From: Gloeocapsopsis crepidinum LEGE 06123
GTDB taxonomy: Bacteria > Cyanobacteriota > Cyanobacteriia > Cyanobacteriales > Chroococcidiopsidaceae
Assembly (NCBI RefSeq): GCF_015207655.1
Contig: NZ_JADEWN010000036.1
Span: 1 to 57,481 of the forward strand
Direction of reading: 5' to 3'
Length of the DNA: 57,481 nucleotides
The position numbers and the translations under genes were made by a program. The notes under the pieces were generated by a model. That model saw nothing but the letters and a program-made list of their open reading frames with translations, ran no database searches and was not told the origin of the DNA. The first letter of the stretch is position 1. Each line of letters starts with the position of its first letter. Positions 18,061 to 27,896 of this stretch are shown one piece after another.

Positions 18061-18163
18061 TTGTACTTTTTAAGTAGAAATACGCTAGTTTGCTGTCGAT
18101 AAAATTGCTGTTGATAAACAGAGTGTAAGTTGTATGGAACTTACACTAATTCGTGGCACAAAA

Positions 18164-18499
18164 TTATGCTGCCATCTCGCGACAAAGTTGAGCGCAGCGA
18201 CGACAAGACTCAGCACAGCGTTGACAGTGATCGTCATCATGCTTACCACATTCATTGGCACAGCGATCGCACGCTTCGGCGCACACACCACACATTTGCT
18301 TGTGCAGTTCCGATCTACGCGACATCAAACGGGCGCAAAGGGCACAAGTATCAGCACAATCACGACATCGTTTAATACATTCAGCCATCATCTGCACCAT
18401 ATCTTCACTTAAGCAAGCATTGGCACAGTATTCACAATCGCGTAGGCAGTCTAGACAAGCTTGAATACAAGCATCAAGTTTAGATTCTGCAGTAGTCAT
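18164..18499 (-). CDS. cysteine-rich four-helix-bundle copper-binding protein (Csp-like)
   Basis: The 111-residue product contains 21 cysteines in repeated CxxC/CxxxC spacing: positions 11, 15, 18, 22, 25, 29, 41, 45, 48, 52, 55, 70, 73, 77, 80, 84, 92, 95, 99, 102 and 106. This is the pattern of the Csp copper-storage proteins (four-helix bundle lined with Cys thiolates that hold many Cu(I) ions). There is no signal peptide, so it is the cytosolic type. It is likely to buffer or store copper. It is preceded by AGG-type sequence at the minus-strand start (GGAGGTTAAATT before the ATG), a good Shine-Dalgarno. Confidence 0.9.
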   Translation of the reverse strand: MTTAESKLDACIQACLDCLRDCEYCANACLSEDMVQMMAECIKRCRDCADTCALCARLMSRRSELHKQMCGVCAEACDRCANECGKHDDDHCQRCAESCRRCAQLCREMAA

Positions 18500-18559
18500 A
18501 ATTTAACCTCCGATATGTTGCACTACCCTTTTAACTCAGATTGACACAAACGAATGAAA

Positions 18560-18597
18560 TCAGGATGAAATCGTTCTATTTGATAACTTCACCCTGA
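18560..18597 (-). terminator. candidate hairpin terminator of icd
   Basis: TCAGGATGAA and TTCACCCTGA form a 10-bp stem with one mismatch and an 18-base loop, 23 bp beyond the icd stop. On the minus strand it is followed by only a short T tract (TTTCATT), so termination strength is doubtful. Confidence 0.4.
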
Positions 18598-18619
18598 GAA
18601 ACTACGCAGGTAGATGAGG

Positions 18620-20041
18620 TTACTGAAAATGCTTGATAATCGCCTCAGCAAACTCAGAACACTTCAGTGGTTCGACGGGGGGTTCCATTAACCGTGCTAA
18701 ATCATAAGTGACTTGACGGTTTGCGATCGCATCACTAATTCCCTGTTTGATCAAATCTGCAGCTTCTTGCCAACCCAGATATTCCAACATCATCACGCCC
18801 GAAAGAATCACTGAACCAGGATTGATACGGTCTAATCCGGCGTGTTTTGGTGCTGTACCGTGAGTCGCTTCAAAAATTGCACACTCATCGCCAATATTAG
18901 CTCCTGGTGCCATACCGAGTCCGCCAACTACAGCAGCCGCAGCATCAGAAACGTAGTCACCATTGAGGTTCATCGTTGCTAGCACTGAGTATTCATCTGG
19001 TCGTGTTTGAATTTGCTGAAAAACGCTATCGGCAATTCTATCGTTTACCATCACCTTGTCTTTCCATTGATCGCTACCGTGCGTAGACCAAATAGAATCA
19101 AGAACTTTTTCAATTTCTTGACAAATGACAGCTTGTTTCTCTGCCGTCAGAGCATTGAATCCTGGTTCAATCATCTGAGCATTTTCTGCAATGGAAATAT
19201 CAGGATTAACTTCTTTATTGCTCAAAATCCAAGACTCGCGTTCGGTAACGCATTCATTGCGAAACTCAGTTGTTGCCAGTTCGTAGCCCCAATCGCGGAA
19301 GGCACCTTCGGTATATTTCATAATATTTCCTTTATGTACCAAAGTGACCATTTGCTTATTTTTCGGTAATCGGAGCGCGTGTCGAATTGCTCGACGAATC
19401 AGGCGTTGAGAACCTGTTTTACTAATTGGTTTAATGCCAATACCAGAATCGAGACGAATCTGTTTCTTACCATGTTCAGGGCTAGCAGGAATCAATTCAT
19501 TATTGAGTAAACTAATAATCCGTTCTGCCATTTCCGTACCCTGACGCCACTCAATTCCTAGATAAATATCCTCGGTATTTTCGCGATAGATAATGACATC
19601 AAGTTTTTCAGGATATTTGTGTGGTGAAGGTGTCCCTTCGTAATAACGACAAGGACGCACACAGGCATACAAATCGTTAATTTGTCGCAATGCTACATTG
19701 AGCGAACGAATTCCACCGCCGACAGGCGTAGTCAACGGTCCTTTAATGGCAACGCCATATTCTTTGATTGCTTGTAACGTGTCTTCAGGTAGATATTGAT
19801 ACGTGCCATAGATATCACACGCTTCATCTCCAGCGTAGACTTTAAACCAGCTAATTTGCCGCTTTCCTTGATAGGCAGTTTGCACAGCTGTGTCAATCAC
19901 CATTTGACTTGCGGGCCAAATATCAACACCAGTACCATCGCCACGAATAAACGGAATAATTGGATTGTCTGGTACTACTGGTTCACCATTCTTGAACGTG
20001 ATGCGCGAACCGATATCTGGTGGGGTAATTTTCTCGTACAT
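18620..20041 (-). CDS. icd: NADP-dependent isocitrate dehydrogenase
   Basis: It oxidises isocitrate to 2-oxoglutarate, the main carbon skeleton for ammonium assimilation in cyanobacteria. The 473-residue product has the cyanobacterial length. Motifs include the substrate site [22 protein letters not shown], the metal-binding Asp regions [16 protein letters not shown], and [14 protein letters not shown]. The NADP-type tail is present. I looked for an NtcA box (GTA-N8-TAC) upstream and saw none. It is divergent from gun4 across 280 bp. Confidence 0.96.
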   Translation of the reverse strand: MYEKITPPDIGSRITFKNGEPVVPDNPIIPFIRGDGTGVDIWPASQMVIDTAVQTAYQGKRQISWFKVYAGDEACDIYGTYQYLPEDTLQAIKEYGVAIKGPLTTPVGGGIRSLNVALRQINDLYACVRPCRYYEGTPSPHKYPEKLDVIIYRENTEDIYLGIEWRQGTEMAERIISLLNNELIPASPEHGKKQIRLDSGIGIKPISKTGSQRLIRRAIRHALRLPKNKQMVTLVHKGNIMKYTEGAFRDWGYELATTEFRNECVTERESWILSNKEVNPDISIAENAQMIEPGFNALTAEKQAVICQEIEKVLDSIWSTHGSDQWKDKVMVNDRIADSVFQQIQTRPDEYSVLATMNLNGDYVSDAAAAVVGGLGMAPGANIGDECAIFEATHGTAPKHAGLDRINPGSVILSGVMMLEYLGWQEAADLIKQGISDAIANRQVTYDLARLMEPPVEPLKCSEFAEAIIKHFQ

Positions 20042-20321
20042 GACTCAAACTCCTAGAGGGTGGCTGCTGTGATAGGTGCTGGATAATTAACACCGTTACA
20101 AAAAAATCCTTCTTTGGAAGGCTACCAGATTTCATCTTTGATGTAGTAACTTTTTTCACAAAGTTCTGACAAGCTGCGTCAGGCTTGTAAAGTCAAAATT
20201 TAGAATAAATAATTGATCTGGTAAGCGTTTAGAGCGATCGCATTCAGCTAATACTACGCTTTGATACGCGCTGTCAGGTTAAATTAATGATCGAGCTGTA
20301 ACCGCAATCCTCAAATAAGGC

Positions 20322-21041
20322 ATGACTGATCCCACTACCGTTGACACTAATTTTGACTCTGCTTTAGCTTTGCAGTTAACCACAGGGTCAGAAAAAGTAC
20401 AAGCGCAAACCATTGAAAAACTCGCTACGCTTGGTACTGCGGGCGAAGAGCTACTCATGAAGTTTTTACTGCAACGCCAGTCTAACCCACCTACCTGGAT
20501 TGATGGCAAAGCTTACCAAGTTCTCTACAGTGCTGATTCGCTGGAGACTAAGAATTTTCTCCAAACTAATTTCCCGACTGGCATTGTCCAACTCAACTCA
20601 CAGCAAGGTATTGACTACACTTCATTGCAAACACTACTTGCAAAGCAAGATTTTCAAGCTGCTGATCGTCTTACTCTTCAAAAACTTTGTGAATTAGCAG
20701 GATCTGCTGCAATGCAAAGAAAATGGTTATATTTTACCGAAGTAGAAAATTTTACCAACACTGACCTACAAACAGTCAATCAACTATGGTTAATTCACTC
20801 AGAGGGGAAATTTGGTTTTTCAGTTCAACGAGAAATCTGGCTTGCTGTCGGTAAAAACTGGGAAAAACTATGGTCAAAAATTGGTTGGAAATCAGGCAAC
20901 AATTGGACTCGCTATCCTGACGAGTTTACGTGGAATCTCAACGCTCCTAGAGGTCACTTACCATTATCCAATCAGCTACGCGGCGTGCGAGTGATAGCAT
21001 CTTTGCTGTCGCATCCTGCATGGGAACGCCGAGGTTGTTAG
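20322..21041 (+). CDS. gun4: Gun4, regulator of Mg-chelatase
   Basis: GUN4 binds protoporphyrin IX and Mg-protoporphyrin and stimulates the Mg-chelatase H subunit in chlorophyll synthesis. The 239-residue product has the full cyanobacterial layout. An N-terminal helical bundle (about residues 1-80) is followed by the GUN4 core from about 90: QGIDYTSLQTLLAKQDFQAAD, KLCELAGSA, WLYFTEVENF, GFSVQREIWL and the FTWNLNAPRGHLPLSNQLRG region. It ends RVIASLLSHPAWERRGC. The length is close to that of known Gun4, so it is the regulator itself and not a GUN4-domain fusion. Confidence 0.94.
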   Translation: MTDPTTVDTNFDSALALQLTTGSEKVQAQTIEKLATLGTAGEELLMKFLLQRQSNPPTWIDGKAYQVLYSADSLETKNFLQTNFPTGIVQLNSQQGIDYTSLQTLLAKQDFQAADRLTLQKLCELAGSAAMQRKWLYFTEVENFTNTDLQTVNQLWLIHSEGKFGFSVQREIWLAVGKNWEKLWSKIGWKSGNNWTRYPDEFTWNLNAPRGHLPLSNQLRGVRVIASLLSHPAWERRGC

Positions 21042-21209
21042 TAAAACGCCTTGAAAATGCCACTTTTTAGACTCCAAACCCTTGTCCGAACGTTCTCTCA
21101 AAGATTGTTCATCTCGATTGTAGATGGGGAATCTTAAAGGAAGTAGAAACCCTAATACCAGGGTTAGATCAAACACATTTCGTTCAACATTGAGCCAGGG
21201 GTAGTAACA

Positions 21210-22781
21210 GTGGAGCCTGAGAGAAAAACAGCACAAGAACTAGAGCAGCAGCTAAAAGTCTTCTCAGATATAGGGATCTTAGAAGCTCAAACAATTCCTG
21301 TTTTTGACGCAGCTACGCAAACATCTGCCGATTTTTTAGAAGTACCAATTTGTATCTTCGGCTTTTTGAATCAAAATAGTTTTTGGTTTAAATCAGCTGT
21401 AGGTTTAGCGCGACTCGGATTGAGAAGTAAAATCGCCCAAGAACGGCAATTATCAAGGCAAGAAGCTTTTATAGCGCATGTGGTAGAAAATCATAAGATT
21501 TTAGCAATTGATGACACTCTTAAAGATCCGATATTTGTTAACAGTGACTTAGTGCAGCAGTATGGTATCCGCGCTTTTATGGGAGCACCACTGATGAATA
21601 CATCAGGGCAATGCTTAGGAGCGATCGCCGTCATGGAACTGAAACCACGTAATTTTACACTCAGAGACATGAAGTTTATAGAACTCATGGCTTGCTGGAG
21701 TATGAGTGAACTTGAGCGCCATCAACTGCTCACAGGTATCAATCCTAATAGTACTTATTTGACTTCTCCTCTAGTACAAACAGATTCTGTTTTAAGCGGA
21801 CATTCTGGCATCGTACCAAACAATAGTCATCCAAATCCTGTTACTGCTGTTACCGATAACAATGACAAAATCACACATACAATTGCTACAGCAAGCGAAT
21901 ATCTTTCTACCAACCAAGTCAAAGTCGAACTTCTCTCTCAGCTCACTCAAGAATTACGAACGCCTTTAACTTCGGTTTTGGGTATGGCGAGTGTTGTCAG
22001 CCGCGAAATTTATGGTCCTCTCACAAATAAGCAAAAAGAATACCTAGAAATTATTGAAAATAGCGGACGTCACTTGTTAACACTCGTCAACGAAATTTCT
22101 GAGCTAGGAACATTAGATAGTAGCTTTGCAGCACTTAATCTCACTGCTGTGGAAATTGAAATGTTGTGTCAGCAAGTGATTAGTGCTCTATCCGAGACAA
22201 CTAAACGGCGAGATCAACAAATTAATTTGTCTTTAGAACCAGGATTTAACCGACTTTGGGTTTTAGACAAAGATAAAGTTAAACAGTTACTCTATCAGCT
22301 CATTTTTTACATTACTCAAATTGCTGCAAATGGAAGCGTGATTCATATTCATGTTTCACATAAAAGTGATGGGCTACACTTTGCCATCTGGGCTTCTCAC
22401 CCTTGGCTAGAACAAGGCTTAACCCTAGCAGAACCATTACTGTGCCAGCTATTACCTTTTGCTGCTGATAGTGGAACTCCACTCGATGGTCTTTGTGCTG
22501 AATTATCAAATTCAACTGCTTTACCTGTCTTAGCCACTCAAGTGTTAGATGTTGCTAATACCAATCCAGAAGTGACACAGCAAGATGCCAACCATCCACT
22601 ACACAAGCACAATCCTTTAGAAGGTATCTACCACTCTAGCAATAGTCTACGTTTGCTATTAAGCTGCGATCTGGCAAAATTACATGGAGGAAGAATAAAT
22701 CTGCAAGGATCGCCAGAATCAGGCTATCGTTATGTAGTTGTTTTACCTGAACTTGCGGCTCCTGCGGAGGAAACTGTCTAG
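21210..22781 (+). CDS. GAF domain histidine-kinase-like protein lacking the phospho-acceptor His
   Basis: This 523-residue protein starts at a GTG (21210) with AGGGG upstream. It has a GAF domain (about residues 20-165, with DDTLKDP and FMGAPLMNTSGQCLGAIAVM) and a HisKA-like dimerisation segment (about 240-300). The H-box reads SQLTQELRTPLTSVLG, with Gln247 in place of the usual His in SHELRTPL. The ATPase region is poorly conserved (no clear N-box; YQLIFYITQIAA, and a weak G2-like tail LLLSCDLAKLHGGRINLQGS). It is therefore probably not a normal autophosphorylating kinase. It may be a pseudokinase that binds a partner through GAF and dimerisation domains. Confidence 0.85.
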   Translation: MEPERKTAQELEQQLKVFSDIGILEAQTIPVFDAATQTSADFLEVPICIFGFLNQNSFWFKSAVGLARLGLRSKIAQERQLSRQEAFIAHVVENHKILAIDDTLKDPIFVNSDLVQQYGIRAFMGAPLMNTSGQCLGAIAVMELKPRNFTLRDMKFIELMACWSMSELERHQLLTGINPNSTYLTSPLVQTDSVLSGHSGIVPNNSHPNPVTAVTDNNDKITHTIATASEYLSTNQVKVELLSQLTQELRTPLTSVLGMASVVSREIYGPLTNKQKEYLEIIENSGRHLLTLVNEISELGTLDSSFAALNLTAVEIEMLCQQVISALSETTKRRDQQINLSLEPGFNRLWVLDKDKVKQLLYQLIFYITQIAANGSVIHIHVSHKSDGLHFAIWASHPWLEQGLTLAEPLLCQLLPFAADSGTPLDGLCAELSNSTALPVLATQVLDVANTNPEVTQQDANHPLHKHNPLEGIYHSSNSLRLLLSCDLAKLHGGRINLQGSPESGYRYVVVLPELAAPAEETV

Positions 22782-23004
22782 CATTTGGTTGGGGGTGTTG
22801 TGTGTAAATAATAAACTAGCTATAACAAGAAGATTTGTTCGTAAGCAAGACATTTACTATTGGTAATTTGGAATATCTTATTCAGCGGGCACGACTACAC
22901 TGTAAGCTGTTGCTCAACTGCAACAAGCTACTAACAAATAACATACGGGTCAACTTGCTGGAGCATAAGTACACAGGAACCCTAACACCCTAAATGATTT
23001 CATC

Positions 23005-24408
23005 ATGAATGCATGGCAACAATTTACGCTCACTCATGTGGCGTTGCAAGATTGGCGCAGTGGAAGTTACTTACACCGTTCAATAGTAGGCATACTACGT
23101 TCTTGGCGACAAAGTAGCTTGCTGATTCAGTGGGCAGATCAAATCGCAGCAGTGCTTCTCAGTTTGATATTTGTTTTAGCACCTTTTGTCTCAAGTATAC
23201 TCGTAGGCTTACTTTTAGTGGCTTGTGGTGGATTTTGGCTATTGGTCACTCTAACAGATATCCGCGATCAAGCGAAACTGACTTCTGTTCATCTACTCGT
23301 GTTGCTCTATTGGGGAATTGCTACTGTAGCGACAGCAGCGTCACCTGTAAAATCAGCAGCTTTTGTGGGATGGACAAAATTAACGTTGTATTTGTTGATG
23401 TTCGCCCTCGCTGCTAGAGTTTTACGCTCTCCTCGAATTCGTGCATGGATGATTGCCATCTATTTGCACGTAGCACTCCTTGTTAGTGTCTATGGGCTAC
23501 GACAATGGTTTTTTGGAGCAACTGCGCTAGCAACTTGGGTAGATCCCGAATCGCCTCTATCGAAAACAACTCGTGTTTATAGTTACTTGGGTAATCCTAA
23601 TTTACTTGCAGGATATCTTCTGCCAGCAATCGCATTCAGTGCAATGGCAATTTTTGCGTGGCGTGGCTGGATTCCCAAAGCTTTAGCACTAACGATGCTT
23701 TTAGTCAATATGGCGTGCTTAATCTTAACTTTTAGTCGTGGTGGCTGGATTGGTTTACTGGCGTTGGTTGTCACGCTGTTGGTATTACTAGTTTATTGGT
23801 TGAGTATACAACTACCACCGTTTTGGCGGATGTGGTCGTTGCCAATTTTGCTGGTAGGCATGTTGAGTGTTTTAATTTTGGCAATATTATTTGTTGAACC
23901 AGTACGCGATCGCGTGTTAAGTATTTTTGCAGGACGAGGTGACAGCAGTAATAACTTCCGCATCAATGTTTGGCTAGCTGTCATTGACATGATTCGCGAT
24001 CGCCCAATTTTAGGTATTGGTCCTGGTAATACTGCCTTTAACAGAATTTATCCACTCTATCAGCAACCTAAGTATACTGCTTTGAGCGCTTACTCGGTTC
24101 TCTTAGAAATTGCTGTAGAAACAGGCTTAATTGGTTTGTTCTGTTTCGTTTGGTTGGTAATCGTGATGCTAAGCCAAGGATTGACACAATTACAGAGGTT
24201 ACGCCAGCACAATCACCGAGAAGGATTTTGGTTAATGGCAGCGATCGCAATAGTAGTAGGTATGCTAGCTCACGGCACAGTAGATACTGTTTGGTATCGA
24301 CCTGAAGTTAGTACGTTATGGTGGCTGACTGTTGCGTTAATTGCCGGTTATCTCAACGCTTCTGTCTCAGAACCAAATCCAGGTAATTCCACAGTAGCGA
24401 CGCAATAA
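23005..24408 (+). CDS. ictB: IctB-like inorganic carbon / O-antigen-ligase-family membrane protein
   Basis: The 467-residue polytopic protein has about ten hydrophobic segments from residue 46 on. The conserved Wzy/O-antigen-ligase-like loop includes SYLGNPNLLAGYLLPA and FSRGGWIGLLALVV, then DRPILGIGPGNTAFNRIYP and the C-terminal LEIAVETGLIGL. This is the cyanobacterial IctB group, first described as affecting bicarbonate uptake; its biochemical function is still open, since the fold is that of polymerases and ligases. The N-terminus (QQFTLTHVALQDWRSGSYLH) also fits IctB. Confidence 0.88.
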   Translation: MNAWQQFTLTHVALQDWRSGSYLHRSIVGILRSWRQSSLLIQWADQIAAVLLSLIFVLAPFVSSILVGLLLVACGGFWLLVTLTDIRDQAKLTSVHLLVLLYWGIATVATAASPVKSAAFVGWTKLTLYLLMFALAARVLRSPRIRAWMIAIYLHVALLVSVYGLRQWFFGATALATWVDPESPLSKTTRVYSYLGNPNLLAGYLLPAIAFSAMAIFAWRGWIPKALALTMLLVNMACLILTFSRGGWIGLLALVVTLLVLLVYWLSIQLPPFWRMWSLPILLVGMLSVLILAILFVEPVRDRVLSIFAGRGDSSNNFRINVWLAVIDMIRDRPILGIGPGNTAFNRIYPLYQQPKYTALSAYSVLLEIAVETGLIGLFCFVWLVIVMLSQGLTQLQRLRQHNHREGFWLMAAIAIVVGMLAHGTVDTVWYRPEVSTLWWLTVALIAGYLNASVSEPNPGNSTVATQ

Positions 24409-24443
24409 GTATTAAGTCATTTTGTTCTCAGTAGGTATAAAAC

Positions 24444-24480
24444 AAAGCCTTAAGCTAAAACACTTAAGGCTTTTAATTTT
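24444..24480. terminator. bidirectional Rho-independent terminator between ictB and a minus-strand gene
   Basis: An 11-bp perfect stem AAAGCCTTAAG / CTTAAGGCTTT with an 8-base loop is followed by TTAATTTT on the plus strand, and by TGTTTTA on the minus strand. It serves the convergent ictB and the WGxxGxxG gene. Confidence 0.85.
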
Positions 24481-24573
24481 GCGATAATTTGGTAGACACC
24501 AATGCTTATTACCAACGCTTCTATGCAAGTAGATTTTATTTAAATGCACCCAGATGAAAGGAGAGTAAACAAT

Positions 24574-24873
24574 CTACGGTTCTCGATATGTAGAGGAGGA
24601 AGTTGTTCCTGTTGTTCCTACAGTATCAGGTTCGCGGTAACGGGTAGGTTCCGATTTACGACCAGCTAAACCAGCTAGACCAATTAAACCAAGTAATCCT
24701 AACCAACCCCAGTCAAAACCATCGTCTGTTTGAGTTGTCGTGATTGTTGGTGCAGTAGTCGCTGTTCCAGGTGCTGTAGTAGTTGCTGACGCAGGAAGCA
24801 CAGAAGGTAATGCTGCTAGGCTTAAACTTAATACACTAGTGCTAAACACTTTGGATAATTGAGAATGTTTCAT
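24574..24873 (-). CDS. WGxxGxxG-motif small exported protein
   Basis: About 99 residues. An N-terminal signal peptide (core FSTSVLSLSLAALPSVLPAS, A-x-A near residue 30) is followed by a Thr-rich linker and the membrane motif WGWLGLLGLIGLAGLAGRK, which matches the WGxxGxxG family found in cyanobacteria. The tail is Thr/Ser-rich (GTTGTTSSSTYREP). It is probably anchored in a membrane. The function of the family is not known. ATG at 24873 is preferred over the in-frame GTG at 24879 on Shine-Dalgarno spacing. Confidence 0.8.
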   Translation of the reverse strand: MKHSQLSKVFSTSVLSLSLAALPSVLPASATTTAPGTATTAPTITTTQTDDGFDWGWLGLLGLIGLAGLAGRKSEPTRYREPDTVGTTGTTSSSTYREP

Positions 24874-25035
24874 AGCCACAAGCTCCTTGTCTCATCTCTT
24901 CATCCTTACCTTAACGATTGAGTACTTGAGTAAAATCACCCTTGAGCTAGAAACCTCCACTCTCCCAAAGTCCTACTGAAGAAATACTTGCATAATATTA
25001 AGCTACATTAATTTCTATCTCAAGAAGAGATGTCC

Positions 25036-25500
25036 TTAATAGTTTTTCATAGCTCTTTGCATATCTCGCTGATCTTGACGGCGCTTTAAACTTTCTCGCT
25101 TATCGTGCAGCTTCTTCCCTTTACCAAGCGCAATACTAACTTTAACTAAGCCTCTTTTTAGATACATTTTCAAAGGTACTAAAGTCAATCCCTGCTGTTC
25201 TACTTTTCCTATCAGCTTGCGAATTTCTTCTTTGTGCAACAACAGCTTGCGTGTCCGGCGAGGTTCGTGATTAAAATACTGTCCGCTACCCGTGTAAGGA
25301 GATATATTTACATTTATTAACCACGCTTCGCCATTACGAATCAAAGCGTAGCCATCTTGCAAGTTGACTTTGCCTTCTCGAATAGACTTTACTTCTGTTC
25401 CGGTTAGTTGAATACCCGCCTCGTACGTTTCTAGAATTTCGTAGAGAAAACGTGCCTGTCGATTCTCGCTAATAACTTTATAACCGTCGTTGTCACTCAT
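25036..25500 (-). CDS. smpB: SsrA-binding protein SmpB
   Basis: SmpB carries tmRNA to stalled ribosomes for trans-translation. The 154-residue product has the full family sequence: NRQARFLYEILETYEAGIQL, TGTEVKSIREGKVNLQDGYA, INVNISPYTGSGQYFNHEPR and the basic tail KGKKLHDKRESLKRRQDQRD that folds in the decoding centre. The tmRNA gene itself is not in this window as far as I can see. Confidence 0.97.
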   Translation of the reverse strand: MSDNDGYKVISENRQARFLYEILETYEAGIQLTGTEVKSIREGKVNLQDGYALIRNGEAWLINVNISPYTGSGQYFNHEPRRTRKLLLHKEEIRKLIGKVEQQGLTLVPLKMYLKRGLVKVSIALGKGKKLHDKRESLKRRQDQRDMQRAMKNY

Positions 25501-26098
25501 TGAACACTTATCTCACTGCCAATGGTAGATAATCCTACCTTTAACTGAAGTTAACATTTTTCTGCCCGTATTGGGCGTATTGCAGTAGGTTAAAGCCACA
25601 AAGTGCATTGCTAGTGCCACTCTTTATACTGTAAGCCAATACAACTTAATAATTAAAAACTTCTCAACTTTACTTATAAAAGTTTGAATAACATATTAAT
25701 TCGTAAGAGTATGAAAGTTTTTTTACATACAAAAATAAATTTTTATTACAAGTCAAAACAGTAGTATTTCTTGCCTCTATATTTGGTGATGTAAAAGCTC
25801 TTTTACCAAGTTTCAATTTCTTTAGTTTGAGAGTAATATCATTCAACAATCAACTAAAATTTAGTTTCACTTTTAAGTTTATCTTAAATGAATTTTTAAT
25901 TTGCATATTTGCAAGTTTAATAGATTACTATTCAGACGGTTTTAGAGGAAAACTCTGTCTCTTGTATTGCTATCACTTTATTTCTTTCTTACCTAGAAAA
26001 TTTAACGTCGAATCGCTGCTTTATTTTCAGTTGAATAAATCAAAGAAATTAATGTCTGTAACTTAATTCCTATTATTTAAATTCTTCGAGAAATAACT
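25501..26098. other. AT-rich intergenic region without a supported gene
   Basis: These 598 bp between smpB and the epimerase-like gene are AT-rich, with poly-A/T tracts around 25640-25760. A 79-codon frame at 25827-26066 (Phe/Leu/Ile-rich, no recognisable motif) is most likely chance. No clear hairpin, tRNA or repeat is seen. The region should contain promoters for smpB (minus) and the epimerase gene (plus). Confidence 0.5.
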
Positions 26099-27617
26099 AT
26101 GCTACGTAATTTATTACTAAAATCTTCAACTTTTAGCCTTTGCTGCTTATTTACTGTGTCAAACAGCGTTAGCGCTACACATATTATCTCTAATCCAGCA
26201 GCACAAACTACTAAGAATACAGTAAAAAATCTGGAAGTATTCAATCCAGGAATTACCAATAACTTACCATCTGGTCAGAGATGGCTACGACATATAAACC
26301 AAGAGATTATGCCATTTTGGACAATGCAATCAGTTCTTGGTAATCCTGTTGGTAATTTTCCTACTTTCCGCTGTAATAATGGTTTGCGTTGGAATCCTAG
26401 TAATCCTTGTCCGGAAATTTTAAATGCATCATCGTGGGTAAAAAACGATCTCAATAAAGAATATGTAGTAGCTAAGTCTCGGCAAACATACGTATATGGT
26501 GTTGCTTATCATCTGACTGGTAATGAAAGAATGCTTCAACTAGCTAGAAATGGAGTAAATTACATCAGAAAAAATGCTTTTGAAAGTAATGGTAGTGTAG
26601 TGACTTATTGGGAAAACGGTATTTCTGAAGCTGCGCAAGCTCAAAGAAATACCCAGCACCTAGCATATGCTGGTTTAGGTTTGTCAATGTACTATTATTT
26701 AACAAGAGATGAAGCAGTTTTACAAGATATTATTAAGTTAAAAAATCACATTTTTAATAACTATTATGATGCTGAGCTTGGAATGCTTAAATGGAGCAAA
26801 ACATCTAATATCAAAAATCTAACAGCACAACTTGATCAGTTAAATACTTACATGGTTTTGACAATTCCTTTATTGCCAGAACCCCTACAGTCACAATGGA
26901 AAGCAGATGCCCTACGCATTGTGCAAATTATGAATGATAAGTTTTATAGTTCACAATATAACTTGTACTGGCGAGAAGGCAATGTAGGAGAAAGTTTTCA
27001 ACAAGTTGATTTGGGGCACACTTGTAAAGCTTTTTGGTTTATCTACTTAGTAGGAAAACTAACTAACAATACAGGGGTTAATGTCTTTTGCTGAAATTCA
27101 AGGTCCAAAAGTTTTAGAAAAAGCTTATGTGAGCAATACAGGTTCCTGGGCAACACTGCTAAATTCAAATGGTTCTGTAAGTACGAATGGTAATAAAATC
27201 TCGTGGATGTACAACGAGATGAATCAAATGACAGCGACATTCAGTTTAAGAAATCCAGCTTTAGCTCAGTATTTAGTCAAAACATATCCATATTGGCTAA
27301 AGCATATGGTGGATTATCAATATTATGAAACTTATCCTGAAGTTAATGCTGCTGGTGTTAGAGTTCAGTGGCGTCCTAAAATAGATGCATGGAATCACGG
27401 ATATCATGCAACAGAACAAGCCTTAGTTGCTTATATTACAACCCAAGCACTGCAAAACAAGCCAGTGGTGCTTCATTATGCATATAAAGGACAGCCATCT
27501 ACGGCAACTATTCGCCCTTACTTTTATTCAGGAAGAATTCAAAGTCGGCAAATCAGTAATTTGAATACTTTTCCAAATCATAAAAAGCATAAAATTACTT
27601 TTGCTAATGTTCAGTAA
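26099..27617 (+). pseudogene. secreted AGE-family (N-acylglucosamine 2-epimerase-like) protein, frameshifted
   Basis: Two frames make one protein of about 505 residues. Frame one (26099-27094) begins with a signal peptide (LLLKSSTFSLCCLFTVSNSVSA) and has AGE-type alpha/alpha-barrel motifs: RQTYVYGVAYHLTGN, RNTQHLAYAGLGLSMYYYLT, LDQLNTYMVL and DLGHTCKAFWF. The second frame (27081-27617) supplies MSFAEIQGPKVLEKAYV, WMYNEMNQMTATF and DAWNHGYHATEQALVAY. The break is in a GGGG run at about 27074-27077: removing one G gives TG-LMSFAE in one frame. This is either a real +1 mutation or a homopolymer sequencing error. An intact protein would be periplasmic and act on sugars; the substrate is unknown. 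Confidence 0.85.
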
Positions 27618-27896
27618 TTTTTTCGGAGTAACTTAAGGGCTGTTGTTGATCAATAGTCAACGATCAGTGGAGTAACAATTAATTATTGGGTAACATAAAG
27701 CGTGCGAACAATAATTACGCTCACATACTTAAGGATCTTATTTGTAACATTCATTTTTATTCAAGATGAATACTAAACTTGATGGCAATAAAGAATAGGC
27801 TCATGAAGCCGCTTATTAAAAGAAATGCTAATTGTTCAGGGAAAGTGCAAAAATAATTATGTTTGAGCCAATTTAAGCTAAGACAAGAGGGACATT

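Noticed and set aside
18130-18464. Several plus-strand frames opposite the Csp gene
   Set aside because: They are antisense shadows created by the Cys-rich repeat; the minus frame has the regular CxxC pattern.
22782-23004. Short frame containing NLEYLIQRARLH before ictB
   Set aside because: It has no start codon and I could not match it to any family; kept out as chance or an unrecognisable remnant.
25827-26066. 79-codon open frame upstream of the epimerase-like gene
   Set aside because: Composition is biased to Phe, Ile, Leu and Lys from AT-rich DNA, it has no motif, and no ribosome binding site is seen.
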